A stretch of 64,000 nucleotides of DNA from Streptomyces sp. NBC_01485 (GCF_036227125.1 NZ_CP109435.1:3410001-3474000); one strand, 5' to 3'. Shown: positions 16,504-24,499, numbered from the stretch's first letter. A program made the numbers and translations. The notes: a model not told the origin generated them from the letters alone.

Positions 16504-18460
16504 AACGCTCGAGAGCACGACGGGCGCCGGTGGTGGCGCCGCGGCGGTCCGCCGTCTGCTCCTCGACAACGGCGCGCTGACCGCGCTGATCGTCCTCGTC
16601 ATCGCCATGTCGGCGTTGTCGGGCGACTTCCTGACCACCGACAACCTGCTCAACGTCGGCGTCCAGGCGGCTGTGACCGCCATCCTCGCCTTCGGCGTGA
16701 CCTTCGTGATCGTCTCGGCGGGCATCGACCTGTCGGTCGGCTCGGTGGCGGCGCTGTCGGCCACCGTGCTGGCCTGGAGCGCGACGCAGCAGGGCGTGCC
16801 GGTCGTCATAGCGGTCGTACTCGCCGTTGCCACCGGTGTCGCGGCCGGTCTGGTGAACGGTTTCCTCATCGCGTACGGCAAGCTGCCGCCGTTCATCGCG
16901 ACGCTCGCGATGCTGTCGGTGGCGCGCGGTCTGTCGCTGGTGATCTCCGAGGGCTCGCCGATCGCCTTCCCCGACTCGGTGTCGCACCTGGGGGACACGC
17001 TCGGCGGCTGGCTGCCGGTGCCGGTGCTGGTCATGGTCGTGATGGGGCTCATCGCGGCGTTCGTGCTCGGCCGGACGTACATCGGCCGTTCGATGTACGC
17101 CATCGGTGGCAACGAGGAGGCGGCCCGGCTGTCGGGGCTGCGGGTGAAGAGGCAGAAGCTCGCGATCTACGCGCTGTCCGGTGTGTTCGCCGCCGCGGCG
17201 GGCATCGTGCTCGCCTCCCGGCTGTCCTCCGCGCAGCCGCAGGCGGCCGACGGCTACGAGCTGGACGCGATCGCCGCGGTCGTCATCGGCGGCGCGTCCC
17301 TCGCAGGGGGTACGGGCAAGGCCTCGGGGACCCTGATCGGCGCGCTGATCCTCGCGGTGCTGCGCAACGGCCTCAACCTGCTGTCCGTGTCCGCGTTCTG
17401 GCAGCAGGTCGTCATCGGCGTCGTCATCGCGCTGGCCGTGCTGCTGGACACCGTGCGCCGCAAGGCGGGGTCCTCCCCGGGGGCGGCGGGTGCCGGTCTC
17501 GGCGGCGCTCTCGGCGGCGGCAAGGGGAAGCAGGCGGCTACGTACGGGCTCGCGGCCGTGGTGACCGTGGCGATCGTCGGCGCGACCTCCTTCCTGCACG
17601 GCGGCACCTCGTCGACGGCGAACCCGAAGGTCGGGCTGGCGCTGTCCACGCTCAACAACCCGTTCTTCGTGCAGATCCAGTCGGGCGCGCAGGCGGAGGC
17701 GAAGAAGCTGGGCGTGGACCTGACGGTCACCGACGCGCAGAACGACGCCTCCCAGCAGGCCAACCAGTTGCAGAACTTCACCAGTTCCGGCTTCGACTCG
17801 ATCATCGTCAACCCGGTGGACTCGGACGCGGCGAGCAACTCGGTGAACGCCGCCGACAAGGCGAAGATCCCGGTCATCGCGGTCGACCGGGGCGTCAACA
17901 AGGCCACGGTGGACGCGCTGGTCGCCTCCGACAACGTGGCGGGCGGCGAGCTGGCGGCGAAGACGGTCGCCGAGACGCTGGGCGGCAGCGGCAAGATCGT
18001 GATCCTCCAGGGGCAGGCGGGCACATCGGCGGCGCGGGAGCGGGCGGAGGGTTTCGCCAAGGGGCTGAAGGCCTACCCCGGCATCCAGGTCCTGGCCCAG
18101 CAGCCGGCCGACTTCGACCGCACCAAGGGGCTCGACGTGATGTCGAACCTGCTCCAGGCCCACCCGGACGTCCAGGGCGTCATCGCCGCCAACGACGAGA
18201 TGGCGCTCGGCGCGATCAAGGCGCTGGGCTCCAAGGCCGGCAAGTCCGTCCAGGTCGTCGGCTTCGACGGCACCCCGGACGGCCTGACCGCCGTCAAGAA
18301 CGGCACGCTGTACGCATCCGTGGCGCAGCAGCCGTCCGAACTGGGCAGGATCGCCGTGCGGAACGCGCTGGACGCGCTGCGGGGCAAGAAGGTCGAGGCG
18401 ACGGTGAAGGTGCCGGTGAAGGTCGTCACCAAGGGGAACGTGGCGGGGTTCAGCGGCTGA
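16493..18460 (+). CDS. Fused sugar ABC permease and substrate-binding protein (RbsC-RbsB fusion)
   Basis: A 655-residue protein joining two normally separate subunits. Residues ~1-325 are an RbsC-type permease with about ten membrane helices and the motifs GIDLSVGSV, YAIGGNEEAARLSG and IGGASLAGGTGKASGTLIGA. A short Gly-rich linker and one further membrane helix (AAVVTVAIVGATSFLHG, about 355-375) follow. Residues ~380-655 are an RbsB-type binding domain (LSTLNNPFFVQIQSGA, ANDEMALGAIKALG, VVGFDGTPDG). The extra helix would place the binding domain outside and tether it to its own pore, so no lipobox is needed. The GTG at 16493 overlaps rbsA. Similar bifunctional proteins are annotated in other Streptomyces. 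Confidence 0.93.
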   Translation: MAAETLESTTGAGGGAAAVRRLLLDNGALTALIVLVIAMSALSGDFLTTDNLLNVGVQAAVTAILAFGVTFVIVSAGIDLSVGSVAALSATVLAWSATQQGVPVVIAVVLAVATGVAAGLVNGFLIAYGKLPPFIATLAMLSVARGLSLVISEGSPIAFPDSVSHLGDTLGGWLPVPVLVMVVMGLIAAFVLGRTYIGRSMYAIGGNEEAARLSGLRVKRQKLAIYALSGVFAAAAGIVLASRLSSAQPQAADGYELDAIAAVVIGGASLAGGTGKASGTLIGALILAVLRNGLNLLSVSAFWQQVVIGVVIALAVLLDTVRRKAGSSPGAAGAGLGGALGGGKGKQAATYGLAAVVTVAIVGATSFLHGGTSSTANPKVGLALSTLNNPFFVQIQSGAQAEAKKLGVDLTVTDAQNDASQQANQLQNFTSSGFDSIIVNPVDSDAASNSVNAADKAKIPVIAVDRGVNKATVDALVASDNVAGGELAAKTVAETLGGSGKIVILQGQAGTSAARERAEGFAKGLKAYPGIQVLAQQPADFDRTKGLDVMSNLLQAHPDVQGVIAANDEMALGAIKALGSKAGKSVQVVGFDGTPDGLTAVKNGTLYASVAQQPSELGRIAVRNALDALRGKKVEATVKVPVKVVTKGNVAGFSG

Positions 18461-18462
18461 CA

Positions 18463-18490
18463 TGTGACACCTGACCCCCGAGGTGTCACA
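18463..18490. repeat. 28-bp palindrome, copy 1 (between rbsCB and rbsK)
   Basis: TGTGACACCT, an 8-nt loop, then AGGTGTCACA: a perfect 10-bp inverted repeat three bases after the permease-fusion stop. The same design, also exactly 28 bp long, occurs at 23603-23630 and 50998-51025, each followed within a few bases by TTCGC. It could be an intra-operon RNA hairpin tuning rbsK expression or a protein site. Confidence 0.7.
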
Positions 18491-18542
18491 TTTCGCAATT
18501 GGCCATGGTCCATTGGCCATTGGCATCGGCGAGGAGTGCTTC

Positions 18543-19559
18543 ATGTACGACTACGACCTGCTGGTCGTAGGGTCGGCCAACGCCGACCTGGTGATCGACG
18601 TCGAGCGGCGCCCGGGTGCCGGTGAGACGGTTCTGGGCGGCGACCTGGCCGTCCACCCCGGCGGCAAGGGCGCGAACCAGGCCGTGGCGGCCGCCCGCCT
18701 CGGGGCCCGCACGGCCCTGCTGGCCCGGGTCGGCGACGACGCGTACGGCCGGCTGCTGCTCGACTCGCAGCGGGCGGCCGGGGTCGACACGGTGGGCGTC
18801 CTGGTGGGCGGGGCGCCGACCGGGGTCGCGCTGATCACCGTGGACCCGTCGGGCGACAACAGCATCGTGGTGTCGCCGGGCGCGAACGGGCGTCTGACGC
18901 CGGAGGACGTCCGGGCCGCCGCCCCTCTCTTCCACACCTCCCGGGTGGTGTCGGCCCAGTTGGAGATTCCGCTGGAGACGGTCGTGGAGGTCGTGAAGGT
19001 CGTACGGGATCTGGCGCCGGGCAGCCGCTTCGTGCTGAACCCGTCTCCGCCGCGCCCGTTGCCGGCCGAGGTGCTGGCGGCGTGCGACCCGCTGATCGTC
19101 AACGAGCACGAGGCGAAGGTGCTCCTGGGTGAGGCGGGCGGGAGTCCTTCGGGAGGCGAGGAACCCGAGGACTGGGCACGGGTGTTGCTCGCGAAGGGGC
19201 CCAAGTCGGTGGTCGTGACGCTGGGTTCGCGGGGCGCGTTGGTCGCCTCGGCGGAGGGCGTTGCGCGGGTGGCGTCGGTGAAGGTGGACGCCGTGGACAC
19301 GACGGGTGCGGGTGACTCCTTCACGGCGGCGCTGGCGTGGAAGCTGGGCACGGGCTCGTCCCTGGCCGAGGCCGCGGCGTACGCGGCACGGGTCGGGGCG
19401 GCGGCGGTGACCCGGCGGGGCGCGCAGGAGTCGTTCCCGACGGCGGAGGAGGTCGAGGCTCTGTGCTGTGCCTTCCCGGGGGACAACCCCCGGACCCCCG
19501 GCCGGAAAAGCAGCCCGGAGGGGACGGCCGGAGAGACCTTGCGAGGCGACCACCAGTGA
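18543..19559 (+). CDS. rbsK: rbsK, ribokinase
   Basis: A 338-residue PfkB-family kinase, phosphorylating ribose to ribose 5-phosphate after import. It has the N-terminal GSANADLVIDVERRPG, the GGKGANQAVAAARLG sugar-binding loop and the C-terminal catalytic DTTGAGDSFTAALA. The ATG at 18543 follows GAGGAGTGCTTC. The normal family end is near the segment RRGAQESFPTAEEVEAL. It is followed here by a tail of about 30 residues encoded by a GC-rich palindromic sequence (CCGGGGGACAACCCCCGG), so the C-terminus looks extended by a repeat insertion. It overlaps rbsD by 4 nt. Confidence 0.94.
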   Translation: MYDYDLLVVGSANADLVIDVERRPGAGETVLGGDLAVHPGGKGANQAVAAARLGARTALLARVGDDAYGRLLLDSQRAAGVDTVGVLVGGAPTGVALITVDPSGDNSIVVSPGANGRLTPEDVRAAAPLFHTSRVVSAQLEIPLETVVEVVKVVRDLAPGSRFVLNPSPPRPLPAEVLAACDPLIVNEHEAKVLLGEAGGSPSGGEEPEDWARVLLAKGPKSVVVTLGSRGALVASAEGVARVASVKVDAVDTTGAGDSFTAALAWKLGTGSSLAEAAAYAARVGAAAVTRRGAQESFPTAEEVEALCCAFPGDNPRTPGRKSSPEGTAGETLRGDHQ

Positions 19560-19945
19560 AGAAGGCCGGGATTCTCAACCGTCAACTCTCCGGGGCGCTG
19601 GCCGAGTTGGGGCACGGGGACGGGGTGCTGGTGTGCGACGCCGGCATGCCGATACCGGACGGGCCCCGGGTCGTGGACCTCGCTTTCCGGGCGGGGGTGC
19701 CGTCGTTCGCGGAGGTGGTCGAGGGGCTGCTCGCCGAGCTGGTCGTGGAGGGCGCCACGGCGGCGGCGGAGGTCCGGGAGGCGAATCCGGCGGCGGCCGG
19801 ACTGCTGGCGGGGCACTTCGCGGAGCTGACGTTCGTCTCGCACGAGGAGCTGAAGAGGCTGTCGGCGGGGGCGCGACTGGTGGTGCGCACGGGTGAGGCG
19901 CGGCCGTACGCGAACGTGCTGCTGCGGTGCGGGGTCTTCTTCTGA
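19556..19945 (+). CDS. rbsD: rbsD, D-ribose pyranase
   Basis: A 129-residue cytosolic enzyme that interconverts pyranose and furanose forms of ribose, supplying the kinase. It opens with the family signature KKAGILNRQLSGALAELGHGD, where the histidine is catalytic, then VLVCDAGMPIP. It ends with RTGEARPYANVLLRCGVFF, as RbsD proteins do. The GTG at 19556 lies in a GTGA overlap with rbsK. It is the last gene of the regulator-transporter-kinase operon. Its presence is the main reason for calling the sugar ribose. Confidence 0.94.
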   Translation: MKKAGILNRQLSGALAELGHGDGVLVCDAGMPIPDGPRVVDLAFRAGVPSFAEVVEGLLAELVVEGATAAAEVREANPAAAGLLAGHFAELTFVSHEELKRLSAGARLVVRTGEARPYANVLLRCGVFF

Positions 19946-20066
19946 CGGAGCCTGGGCGGCCGCCGGCACCGCAATGTGCAGGTCGACAACGGGATCAGCA
20001 CCGGTTACGTCAACGACTGGTACTTGGACACCCGGGGACCAGGCACCTGGAAGCAGCAGCTCCCGC
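19946..20066 (+). other. Possible relic of a secreted-protein C-terminus
   Basis: Directly after rbsD, one frame without a start of its own reads NVQVDNGISTGYVNDWYLDT and then GTWKQQLPQC. This has the even composition and aromatic pattern of a secreted domain end and not of random GC-rich DNA. Nothing similar lies upstream, where rbsD ends at once. It may be the leftover 3' end of a deleted gene. No family was recognised. Confidence 0.25.
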
Positions 20067-20106
20067 AGTGCCGACGGGGAACGCGGGAAGAGCTTCGAGA
20101 AAGCCT

Positions 20107-20146
20107 CGAGGGGGTCTGGTCGTCGACCAGGCCCCCTCGGCTTTTC
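20107..20146. terminator. Strong terminator after the rbs operon
   Basis: CGAGGGGGTCTGGTC pairs with GACCAGGCCCCCTCG (one G-U pair) around a 2-nt loop and is followed by GCTTTTCC. The stem is long and stable and lies about 160 bp after rbsD. Confidence 0.85.
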
Positions 20147-20483
20147 CCCTCCGTGTCAGAACCCCCGCGATCCCCCCGGATCCCCCTCCAGAAGTCCTGA
20201 TGCCATGTACGACACGCATAAGCCGGTAAGGGTTGCGCGGTCCTCAGGAAATTTTTCGGAGTGAGTTCCGAGCGAGTTCGCCATGCGCTCGGTATGCGTG
20301 CGGCGTGGAACGGGTTAGCGAAGAGAACAGGCCAACGGCACATGCCGGACGCACTAAACAATTTCCATGCATATTCCATCATTTGTGGTGAACACCCCAG
20401 CTCAAATGGGTGATACGCCCGAATTACCCCGCATGATGACGTCGTCTCCCCACCCCTCCCCGAGTCTCATGAGGAGTACGACC
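20147..20483. promoter_or_regulatory. Leader region of the hydrolase gene
   Basis: About 340 bp without a gene. It includes an unusually AT-rich stretch at about 20355-20400 (containing CATGCATATTCCATCATTTG), where a promoter for the gene at 20484 would be expected. No confident -35/-10 pair or riboswitch fold was recognised. Confidence 0.35.
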
Positions 20484-21692
20484 ATGTCCGAGACGACCGA
20501 GCCCAACGTCGGTACGTTCACCCTCGGCGCCGCGCCGACCGCCGAACGCGCCACCCCGGTCGAGGTACCGGAACACGAGGAATGGCCGCTGCCGAACGGC
20601 TTCGCCTGGGTCTTCCCCGGCGACGGCAACGACACCGGCGGCCTCGTCCGGCCCGTGATCATGGCCGACGGCTTCAACCTCGGCCGCAGCAAACTCGACG
20701 AGCTCTACCAGGGGCTGGAGAGCGGCTACCCGTTCGTCAGCGAGCTGCGCCGGCGCGGCAGGGACGTGATCCTGCTCGGCTTCGAGGAGCGCAGCGCGTC
20801 CATCCTGGACAACGCGCAGGCGGCCGAGGCCCTCATCCTGGAGGCGATCGGCCGCCGTGTCGGTGACGCCCGGCTGGTCGTCGGCGGCTTCAGCATGGGC
20901 GGCATCGTCACCCGCTACGCGCTGGCCAAGCTGGAGACGCAGCGGATGGACCACCAGACCGAGCTGTACTTCTCGTACGACAGCCCGCACCGGGGCGCGT
21001 CCATCCCGGTCGGCGTGCAGGCGTTCTCGCACTTCATCCCGTTCCCGAACGACTTCGCGAGGCAGATGGACAGCCCGGCCGCGCGCCAGATGCTGTGGCG
21101 GCACTACGACAAGGACACCGGCAAGATCGGCGTAGCCCCCGAGCGCACGCACTTCCTGGCCGCGCTGGAGCGGTTCGGCGGCTGGCCGATGATCCCGCGC
21201 AAGATCGCCGTCGCCAACGGCCGCGCGGACGGGGTCGGCCTGCCCGACGTACTGCCCGGCGAGGTCGCGCTGCGGATCGACCAGATCTACCCCGGCACCA
21301 CCTTCTACACCCAGGCCCAGGGCGACGACGTGACGGTCGCCTACCTGAACCGCAGGTTCCCCAAGGCCGATGACACCATCACGACCAGCGGCTTCCCGGA
21401 GCTGGACGGCGCGCCGGGCGGCACGCTGCACACGTACAAGATCCTCGCCGACGCGATGCGCAAGCTCGGCGGCACGGTGGATCTGCGGCACGAGGAGGTG
21501 TGCTTCGTCCCGTCGGTGAGCGCGGTCGCGATCCGCGACGTCGAGCGGCAGGACGACCTGTACGCGCGGATCGACGAACTCCCGCAGGAGGAGAGCGAGT
21601 TGGACGAATTCCTCTGCTCTCCCACGACCACCGCGCACACGGCCATCACCGAGGAACTGTGCACGTGGCTGCTGGCCCGCCTCCCCAAGTGA
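20484..21692 (+). CDS. Alpha/beta hydrolase, PGAP1/lipase-like
   Basis: A 402-residue predicted alpha/beta hydrolase with the nucleophile elbow GGFSMGGIVTRYAL; the serine is at about residue 139. The part before it contains PVIMADGFNLGRSKLDELYQ, which resembles esterases that act on large lipids or esters, and SYDSPHRGASIPVG after it is reminiscent of PGAP1 and lipase family members. No signal peptide is seen, so it is probably intracellular. The ATG at 20484 is preferred over upstream codons because GAGGAG lies 7 nt before it and the protein is sensible from there. Substrate is unknown. Confidence 0.6.
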   Translation: MSETTEPNVGTFTLGAAPTAERATPVEVPEHEEWPLPNGFAWVFPGDGNDTGGLVRPVIMADGFNLGRSKLDELYQGLESGYPFVSELRRRGRDVILLGFEERSASILDNAQAAEALILEAIGRRVGDARLVVGGFSMGGIVTRYALAKLETQRMDHQTELYFSYDSPHRGASIPVGVQAFSHFIPFPNDFARQMDSPAARQMLWRHYDKDTGKIGVAPERTHFLAALERFGGWPMIPRKIAVANGRADGVGLPDVLPGEVALRIDQIYPGTTFYTQAQGDDVTVAYLNRRFPKADDTITTSGFPELDGAPGGTLHTYKILADAMRKLGGTVDLRHEEVCFVPSVSAVAIRDVERQDDLYARIDELPQEESELDEFLCSPTTTAHTAITEELCTWLLARLPK

Positions 21693-21744
21693 CCTCTTTG
21701 ACCCCTTGATCCCGGCCATGCGCCACCGGGGCCGCCCCGTCCGC

Positions 21745-22098
21745 TCACACCCGGCGGAGGGCGGCCCCTTCCTCGCGTTCCTCGCCTTCGTCGGCGTCCT
21801 CGCTCCGGCCGCCGAGCCGTGCTCCCCGGCTCTCCGCCACCCTCCTGACGTCCCGCAGGGAGTCGACCAACAGCCGTGCGAGGTAGCGCAGTTCGGCACC
21901 GGTCGTCCGGTGTTCCGCGAGGAGTGCGCCGGCGTGGCCGAGGAGGTCGTCCGCCATGCCGAGTTGTACGCACTCGACGTCGTCCGCCATCCGCCACACG
22001 TAGCCCGTCCCGTCGCCCACGACGTAGCAGGGCTTGCCCTCGGGAGTCGTCCAGGGCAACAGGCGGGCGGGCGACTTCTCGTGTTCCGTAGCGCTCAC
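21745..22098 (-). CDS. Hypothetical protein of an XRE/DUF397-associated pair
   Basis: A 117-residue protein with no family I recognise. It has RLLPWTTPEGKPCYVVGDGTGYVWRMAD near the start in three short beta-like segments, a helical middle (HAGALLAEHRTTGAELRYLARLLVDSLRDV), and an acidic tail. No signal peptide or membrane segment is seen. The GTG start at 22096-22098 overlaps the stop of the 76-codon gene before it by 4 nt, so the two are co-translated. Together they diverge from an XRE-DUF5753 regulator. Such small genes are commonly found next to XRE/DUF397 pairs in Streptomyces; a role as an accessory factor is inference. Confidence 0.7.
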   Translation of the reverse strand: MSATEHEKSPARLLPWTTPEGKPCYVVGDGTGYVWRMADDVECVQLGMADDLLGHAGALLAEHRTTGAELRYLARLLVDSLRDVRRVAESRGARLGGRSEDADEGEEREEGAALRRV

Positions 22099-22322
22099 GT
22101 GTCGCTCCCCACGCGAGGCCAGAACAGCGAGCCGAGCCCGATCCCCAGGACGACGGGCGGCACGACTTCAGCCGGACGCTCCCCCGTGCCGTAGCCCGTC
22201 GGGCCGCTGACGTACGCGCACGAGTACGGGCGGACCGGCGGCGCGGGCTCCGTACGGCGGCGTCCCCACGCCAGGGACAGGAGCCTCCCGAACGGCCTGA
22301 AGAGTCGGGTCAGTTGTGTCAC
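22095..22322 (-). CDS. Small hypothetical protein, divergent from the XRE regulator
   Basis: A 75-residue protein if the GTG at 22320-22322 is used (AGCAGG lies upstream), or 91 residues from a GTG at 22370. It is basic at the N-terminus (LTRLFRPFGRLLSLAWGRRR) and Pro/Gly-rich in the middle (VRPYSCAYVSGPTGYG). It has one weak hydrophobic stretch at the C-terminus (VVPPVVLGIGLGSLFW), which may be a membrane segment. No family was recognised. It is the first gene of a two-gene minus-strand unit, and its promoter must share the 130-bp gap with the XRE gene. Confidence 0.5.
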   Translation of the reverse strand: MTQLTRLFRPFGRLLSLAWGRRRTEPAPPVRPYSCAYVSGPTGYGTGERPAEVVPPVVLGIGLGSLFWPRVGSDT

Positions 22323-22415
22323 GTCAACCTGCTTTCCCACCTGCGGCGACTTCGCTCTGTTGCGAATCACTCACAGCGTGGGGTCGACGGTGGCTACGCT
22401 GCCAGTACCTGGAGG

Positions 22416-22434
22416 TTGACAACGCGCTTGTCAA
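22416..22434. promoter_or_regulatory. Perfect palindrome upstream of the XRE-DUF5753 gene
   Basis: TTGACAA, a 5-nt spacer CGCGC, then TTGTCAA. It ends 17 bp before the ATG of the XRE gene and lies in the divergent gap, so it is a plausible autoregulatory operator. The TTGACA in its left arm could also serve as a -35. Confidence 0.55.
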
Positions 22435-22450
22435 GTTGGGAGTCAGCGGC

Positions 22451-23275
22451 ATGACCAAGCCTCGTGCGCCACGAACACAACGGGAGAAGTACGGGGAGGA
22501 GCTGAGACTGCGGCGCATCGCGGCCGGCCTCACGCAGGAGGAACTGGCCGATCAGGTCTTCTGCTCTCCCACTCTGATCAGCCACTTCGAGGCGGGCAGG
22601 CGGCTTCCCAGGCAGGCCGACGCAAGGCTGATCGACCGGGCGCTGGGGACGGACGGGTTCTTCCTCCGCTGGCTGGAGGAGTTGGAGAACCGGTACGCGA
22701 GGCACTTCTCCGCAGTCGCCGAGCTTGAGCGAAAAGCGGTGATGATCCAGCAGTTCGCACCCACCTTGATTCCGGGGATCTACCAGACCCCCGACTACGC
22801 ACGGGCTGTGTTCCGCGCCTACCGGCCCAACTACACAACCGAGGAGATTGACAGGGAAGTTGTCATTCGAACGGAGCGTGCCGATGTAGTGAACGGCTCG
22901 TCGCGTCCCGTCCTGTGGACGCTGCTCGACGAGGCCGTGCTCAGACGCCCGGTCGGCGGGCCAAAGGTCATGGCCGAACAGCTATGGAAAATGGCGGACT
23001 TGGCAGAGGAAGGACGCGTGCGGCTCCATGTGCTCCCCTACAGGATCGGGGCGTACGCGATCCAAGAGGGCCTGCTCACGCTGATGAGCTTCGAGAAGGC
23101 GGCCACGGTGGCCTACATGGAAGGGTTTGGCATCGGGCAACTCGTAAAAGGCCGAGCACGGGTGAGTGAGTGTCAGACGGCGTACGAGCTGGTGCTCGGT
23201 GAAGCGTTGCCGCAGCAGGAGTCACTGGCCTTCGTCAAGTCCGTAGCGGAGGAACACGCGCATGACCAGCAGTGA
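22451..23275 (+). CDS. XRE-family regulator with DUF5753 domain
   Basis: A 274-residue DNA-binding protein. Residues ~13-70 form an XRE helix-turn-helix (ELRLRRIAAGLTQEELADQV, then SPTLISHFEAGRRLP). The rest is DUF5753, seen in IQQFAPTLIPGIYQTPDYAR, VLWTLLDEAVLRRPVGG and LPYRIGAYAIQEGLLTL. Proteins of this type are numerous in Streptomyces and act with a small DUF397 partner, as in the WhiJ-like developmental modules; here the partner gene overlaps its 3' end by 14 nt. The ATG at 22451 has GGGAG about 8 nt upstream. It probably binds the palindrome at 22416-22434 (inference). Confidence 0.9.
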   Translation: MTKPRAPRTQREKYGEELRLRRIAAGLTQEELADQVFCSPTLISHFEAGRRLPRQADARLIDRALGTDGFFLRWLEELENRYARHFSAVAELERKAVMIQQFAPTLIPGIYQTPDYARAVFRAYRPNYTTEEIDREVVIRTERADVVNGSSRPVLWTLLDEAVLRRPVGGPKVMAEQLWKMADLAEEGRVRLHVLPYRIGAYAIQEGLLTLMSFEKAATVAYMEGFGIGQLVKGRARVSECQTAYELVLGEALPQQESLAFVKSVAEEHAHDQQ

Positions 23276-23465
23276 GCCCATCACCCTCACCGGGTGGTAC
23301 AAGTCCAGCCACAGCGGCGGCAGTGGGAACGAGTGCCTCGAAGTCGCCCGTGGCCACGCTGGTGTGCCCGTCCGCGACAGCAAGGCCGTCAGCGGTCCGG
23401 CGGTGGTCTTCTCGGGGCGCGGATGGTCGGAGTTCGTCGGGGCGGTCAAGGAGGGGCTTCGCTAG
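23262..23465 (+). CDS. DUF397 protein
   Basis: A 67-residue protein with the DUF397 hallmarks GWYKSSHSGGSGNECLEVA, VPVRDSK and FSGRGWSEFVGAVK. It is the standard small partner of XRE-DUF5753 regulators and is thought to modulate them. It overlaps the regulator gene by 14 nt in another frame, which fixes the start and implies coupled translation. It is cytosolic with no membrane part. Confidence 0.9.
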   Translation: MTSSEPITLTGWYKSSHSGGSGNECLEVARGHAGVPVRDSKAVSGPAVVFSGRGWSEFVGAVKEGLR

Positions 23466-23544
23466 CTCGGGTTCAGGAATCCGGCGCGGAGTCCGGGGTC
23501 TCGGAGGAGAATGCCTGCGAGGCTCGTCGCCGACCGGATCTGCG

Positions 23545-23690
23545 AAGTTGAGCGGTGCACCCCTTCGACGCGCTGCGGAGAGCCAGGGCCGCCCCGTGGA
23601 AATGTGACACTTCCATGCTGGAGTGTCACACTTTCGCGCCACGTCCACCCACCCCCGGAGGCTCGCCCGCACCGCTCACCTTCGAAGACC
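23545..23690 (+). repeat. Dispersed intergenic element with 28-bp palindrome, copy 2
   Basis: This stretch fills most of the 347-bp gap after the DUF397 gene. Its core is TGTGACACT, 10 nt, AGTGTCACA (23603-23630). Flanks resemble those around 50998-51025: an upstream GGTGC...CCCTTCGACGC block, a CCCCGTG block just before the palindrome, TTCGCGC just after it, then CCACC, GGACGCTCGC-like and TTCGAAG-like blocks. Together the two copies share a recognisable order over about 150 bp, so this is one diverged repeat family and not chance. No gene is seen in the rest of the gap. Confidence 0.6.
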
Positions 23691-23812
23691 CGGGAAACCG
23701 GTTCCGCTTCTGGTTGCTGTTGCAGAACGAGCAGGCGAGCAAGTGGTTGAGCCAGTCGAAGGTGCACAGCGGCACGTACAGGGGAATCGATCCTACGGTC
23801 GGGGGCGGACCC

Positions 23813-24205
23813 TCAGCGGTTCAGGTCCATGATGCCGACTCCGAGTCCTTCGTACGGTTGCGGTGTCACGGTGGCGATCAGGCCGCCCATGGGGAGCGTC
23901 TGGTTGGGGCGCGCTGCGTGGACGGCCGCCGAGACGCCGAAGTCGACGCCCGCGCGGCCCAGTTCGGCGATGGTCACCGCCATGGCGTGGTCGTCGCCGA
24001 CGAGATGCAGTACGTCCACCAGCACGCCCGCGTGGTCGACGATCCCGGCGCGTCGGCGCTCGGCCTCCAAGAGGCACAGGACAGGTACCCACAGGCGCAT
24101 GTCGTCGCTGGCGGCAGCGGCATGGATGAGTCCGGAGACCTGCTTGTCGCCTCCCATCGCCAGGAGGGTGGGGGTGTCGAGTACGTAGTGCTCGGTCCAG
24201 CTCAA
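23813..24205 (-). CDS. PIN-domain-like protein (putative VapC-type toxin)
   Basis: A 130-residue protein downstream of, and overlapping by 4 nt, a ribbon-helix-helix gene, the usual VapBC layout with antitoxin first. It begins YVLDTPTLLAMGG, which fits the first beta strand and Asp of PIN nucleases. WVPVLCLLEAERRRAG has the following Glu, and HLVGDDHAMAVTIAELGRAG and AAVHAARPNQTLPMGG correspond to the later strands. The late acidic residues of the PIN site are not clear, so catalysis is uncertain. If active it would cleave RNA in the cytosol. It could also be an inactive PIN relative. Confidence 0.65.
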   Translation of the reverse strand: MSWTEHYVLDTPTLLAMGGDKQVSGLIHAAAASDDMRLWVPVLCLLEAERRRAGIVDHAGVLVDVLHLVGDDHAMAVTIAELGRAGVDFGVSAAVHAARPNQTLPMGGLIATVTPQPYEGLGVGIMDLNR

Positions 24206-24492
24206 GGGGACGGCTCCGTCCCGGCCGTCCCGGCCAGGGCGGCGCGGTGAGCGGCGGAGGCCTCCCGCATCTTGCGCCGCATCTCGGCGGACTCCTCGTC
24301 CGACACGTGGTGCCCGAAGCGCTCGGCGAGCAGCGTGCGGGTGCGGTCGGCCCGTTCCCTGATCTGCTCGGGAGTCAGCGTCTGAGCGGCTATGTCCTGC
24401 ATGAGGGCACGAAGGCTGGTGCCCCGCGCCTCGGCGACGGCGGCGAGCTGGTCACGGACTTCGGCGGGTACACGGATCATCACGTCGGCCAT
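24202..24492 (-). CDS. Ribbon-helix-helix antitoxin-like protein
   Basis: A 96-residue protein whose N-terminus VMIRVPAEVRDQLAAVAEAR is a typical CopG/Arc ribbon-helix-helix, followed by a helical, charged tail (LAERFGHHVSDEESAEMRRK) that would bind the toxin. The ATG at 24490-24492 is chosen over one six codons upstream. A -10-like TATACT ends 6 bp before it, so the transcript would start at the ATG (leaderless), and the upstream codons would fall in the operator palindrome at 24500-24516. It precedes and overlaps the PIN gene. Confidence 0.75.
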   Translation of the reverse strand: MADVMIRVPAEVRDQLAAVAEARGTSLRALMQDIAAQTLTPEQIRERADRTRTLLAERFGHHVSDEESAEMRRKMREASAAHRAALAGTAGTEPSP

Positions 24493-24499
24493 CCGGCAA

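Noticed and set aside
18463..18490. The TGTGA...TCACA dyads as CRP sites
   Set aside because: CRP half-sites are separated by 6 bp; here the distance between TGTGA and TCACA is 18 bp, and the inner bases also pair.
14896..18544. Two long minus-strand frames opposite rbsA and the permease fusion
   Set aside because: Shadows of genes with intact ABC motifs; no ribosome sites and no family resemblance.
22843..22870. TTGACAGGGAAGTTGTCA-like sequence inside the XRE gene as a second operator
   Set aside because: The arms are imperfect and it is in the coding region with no evidence of use.
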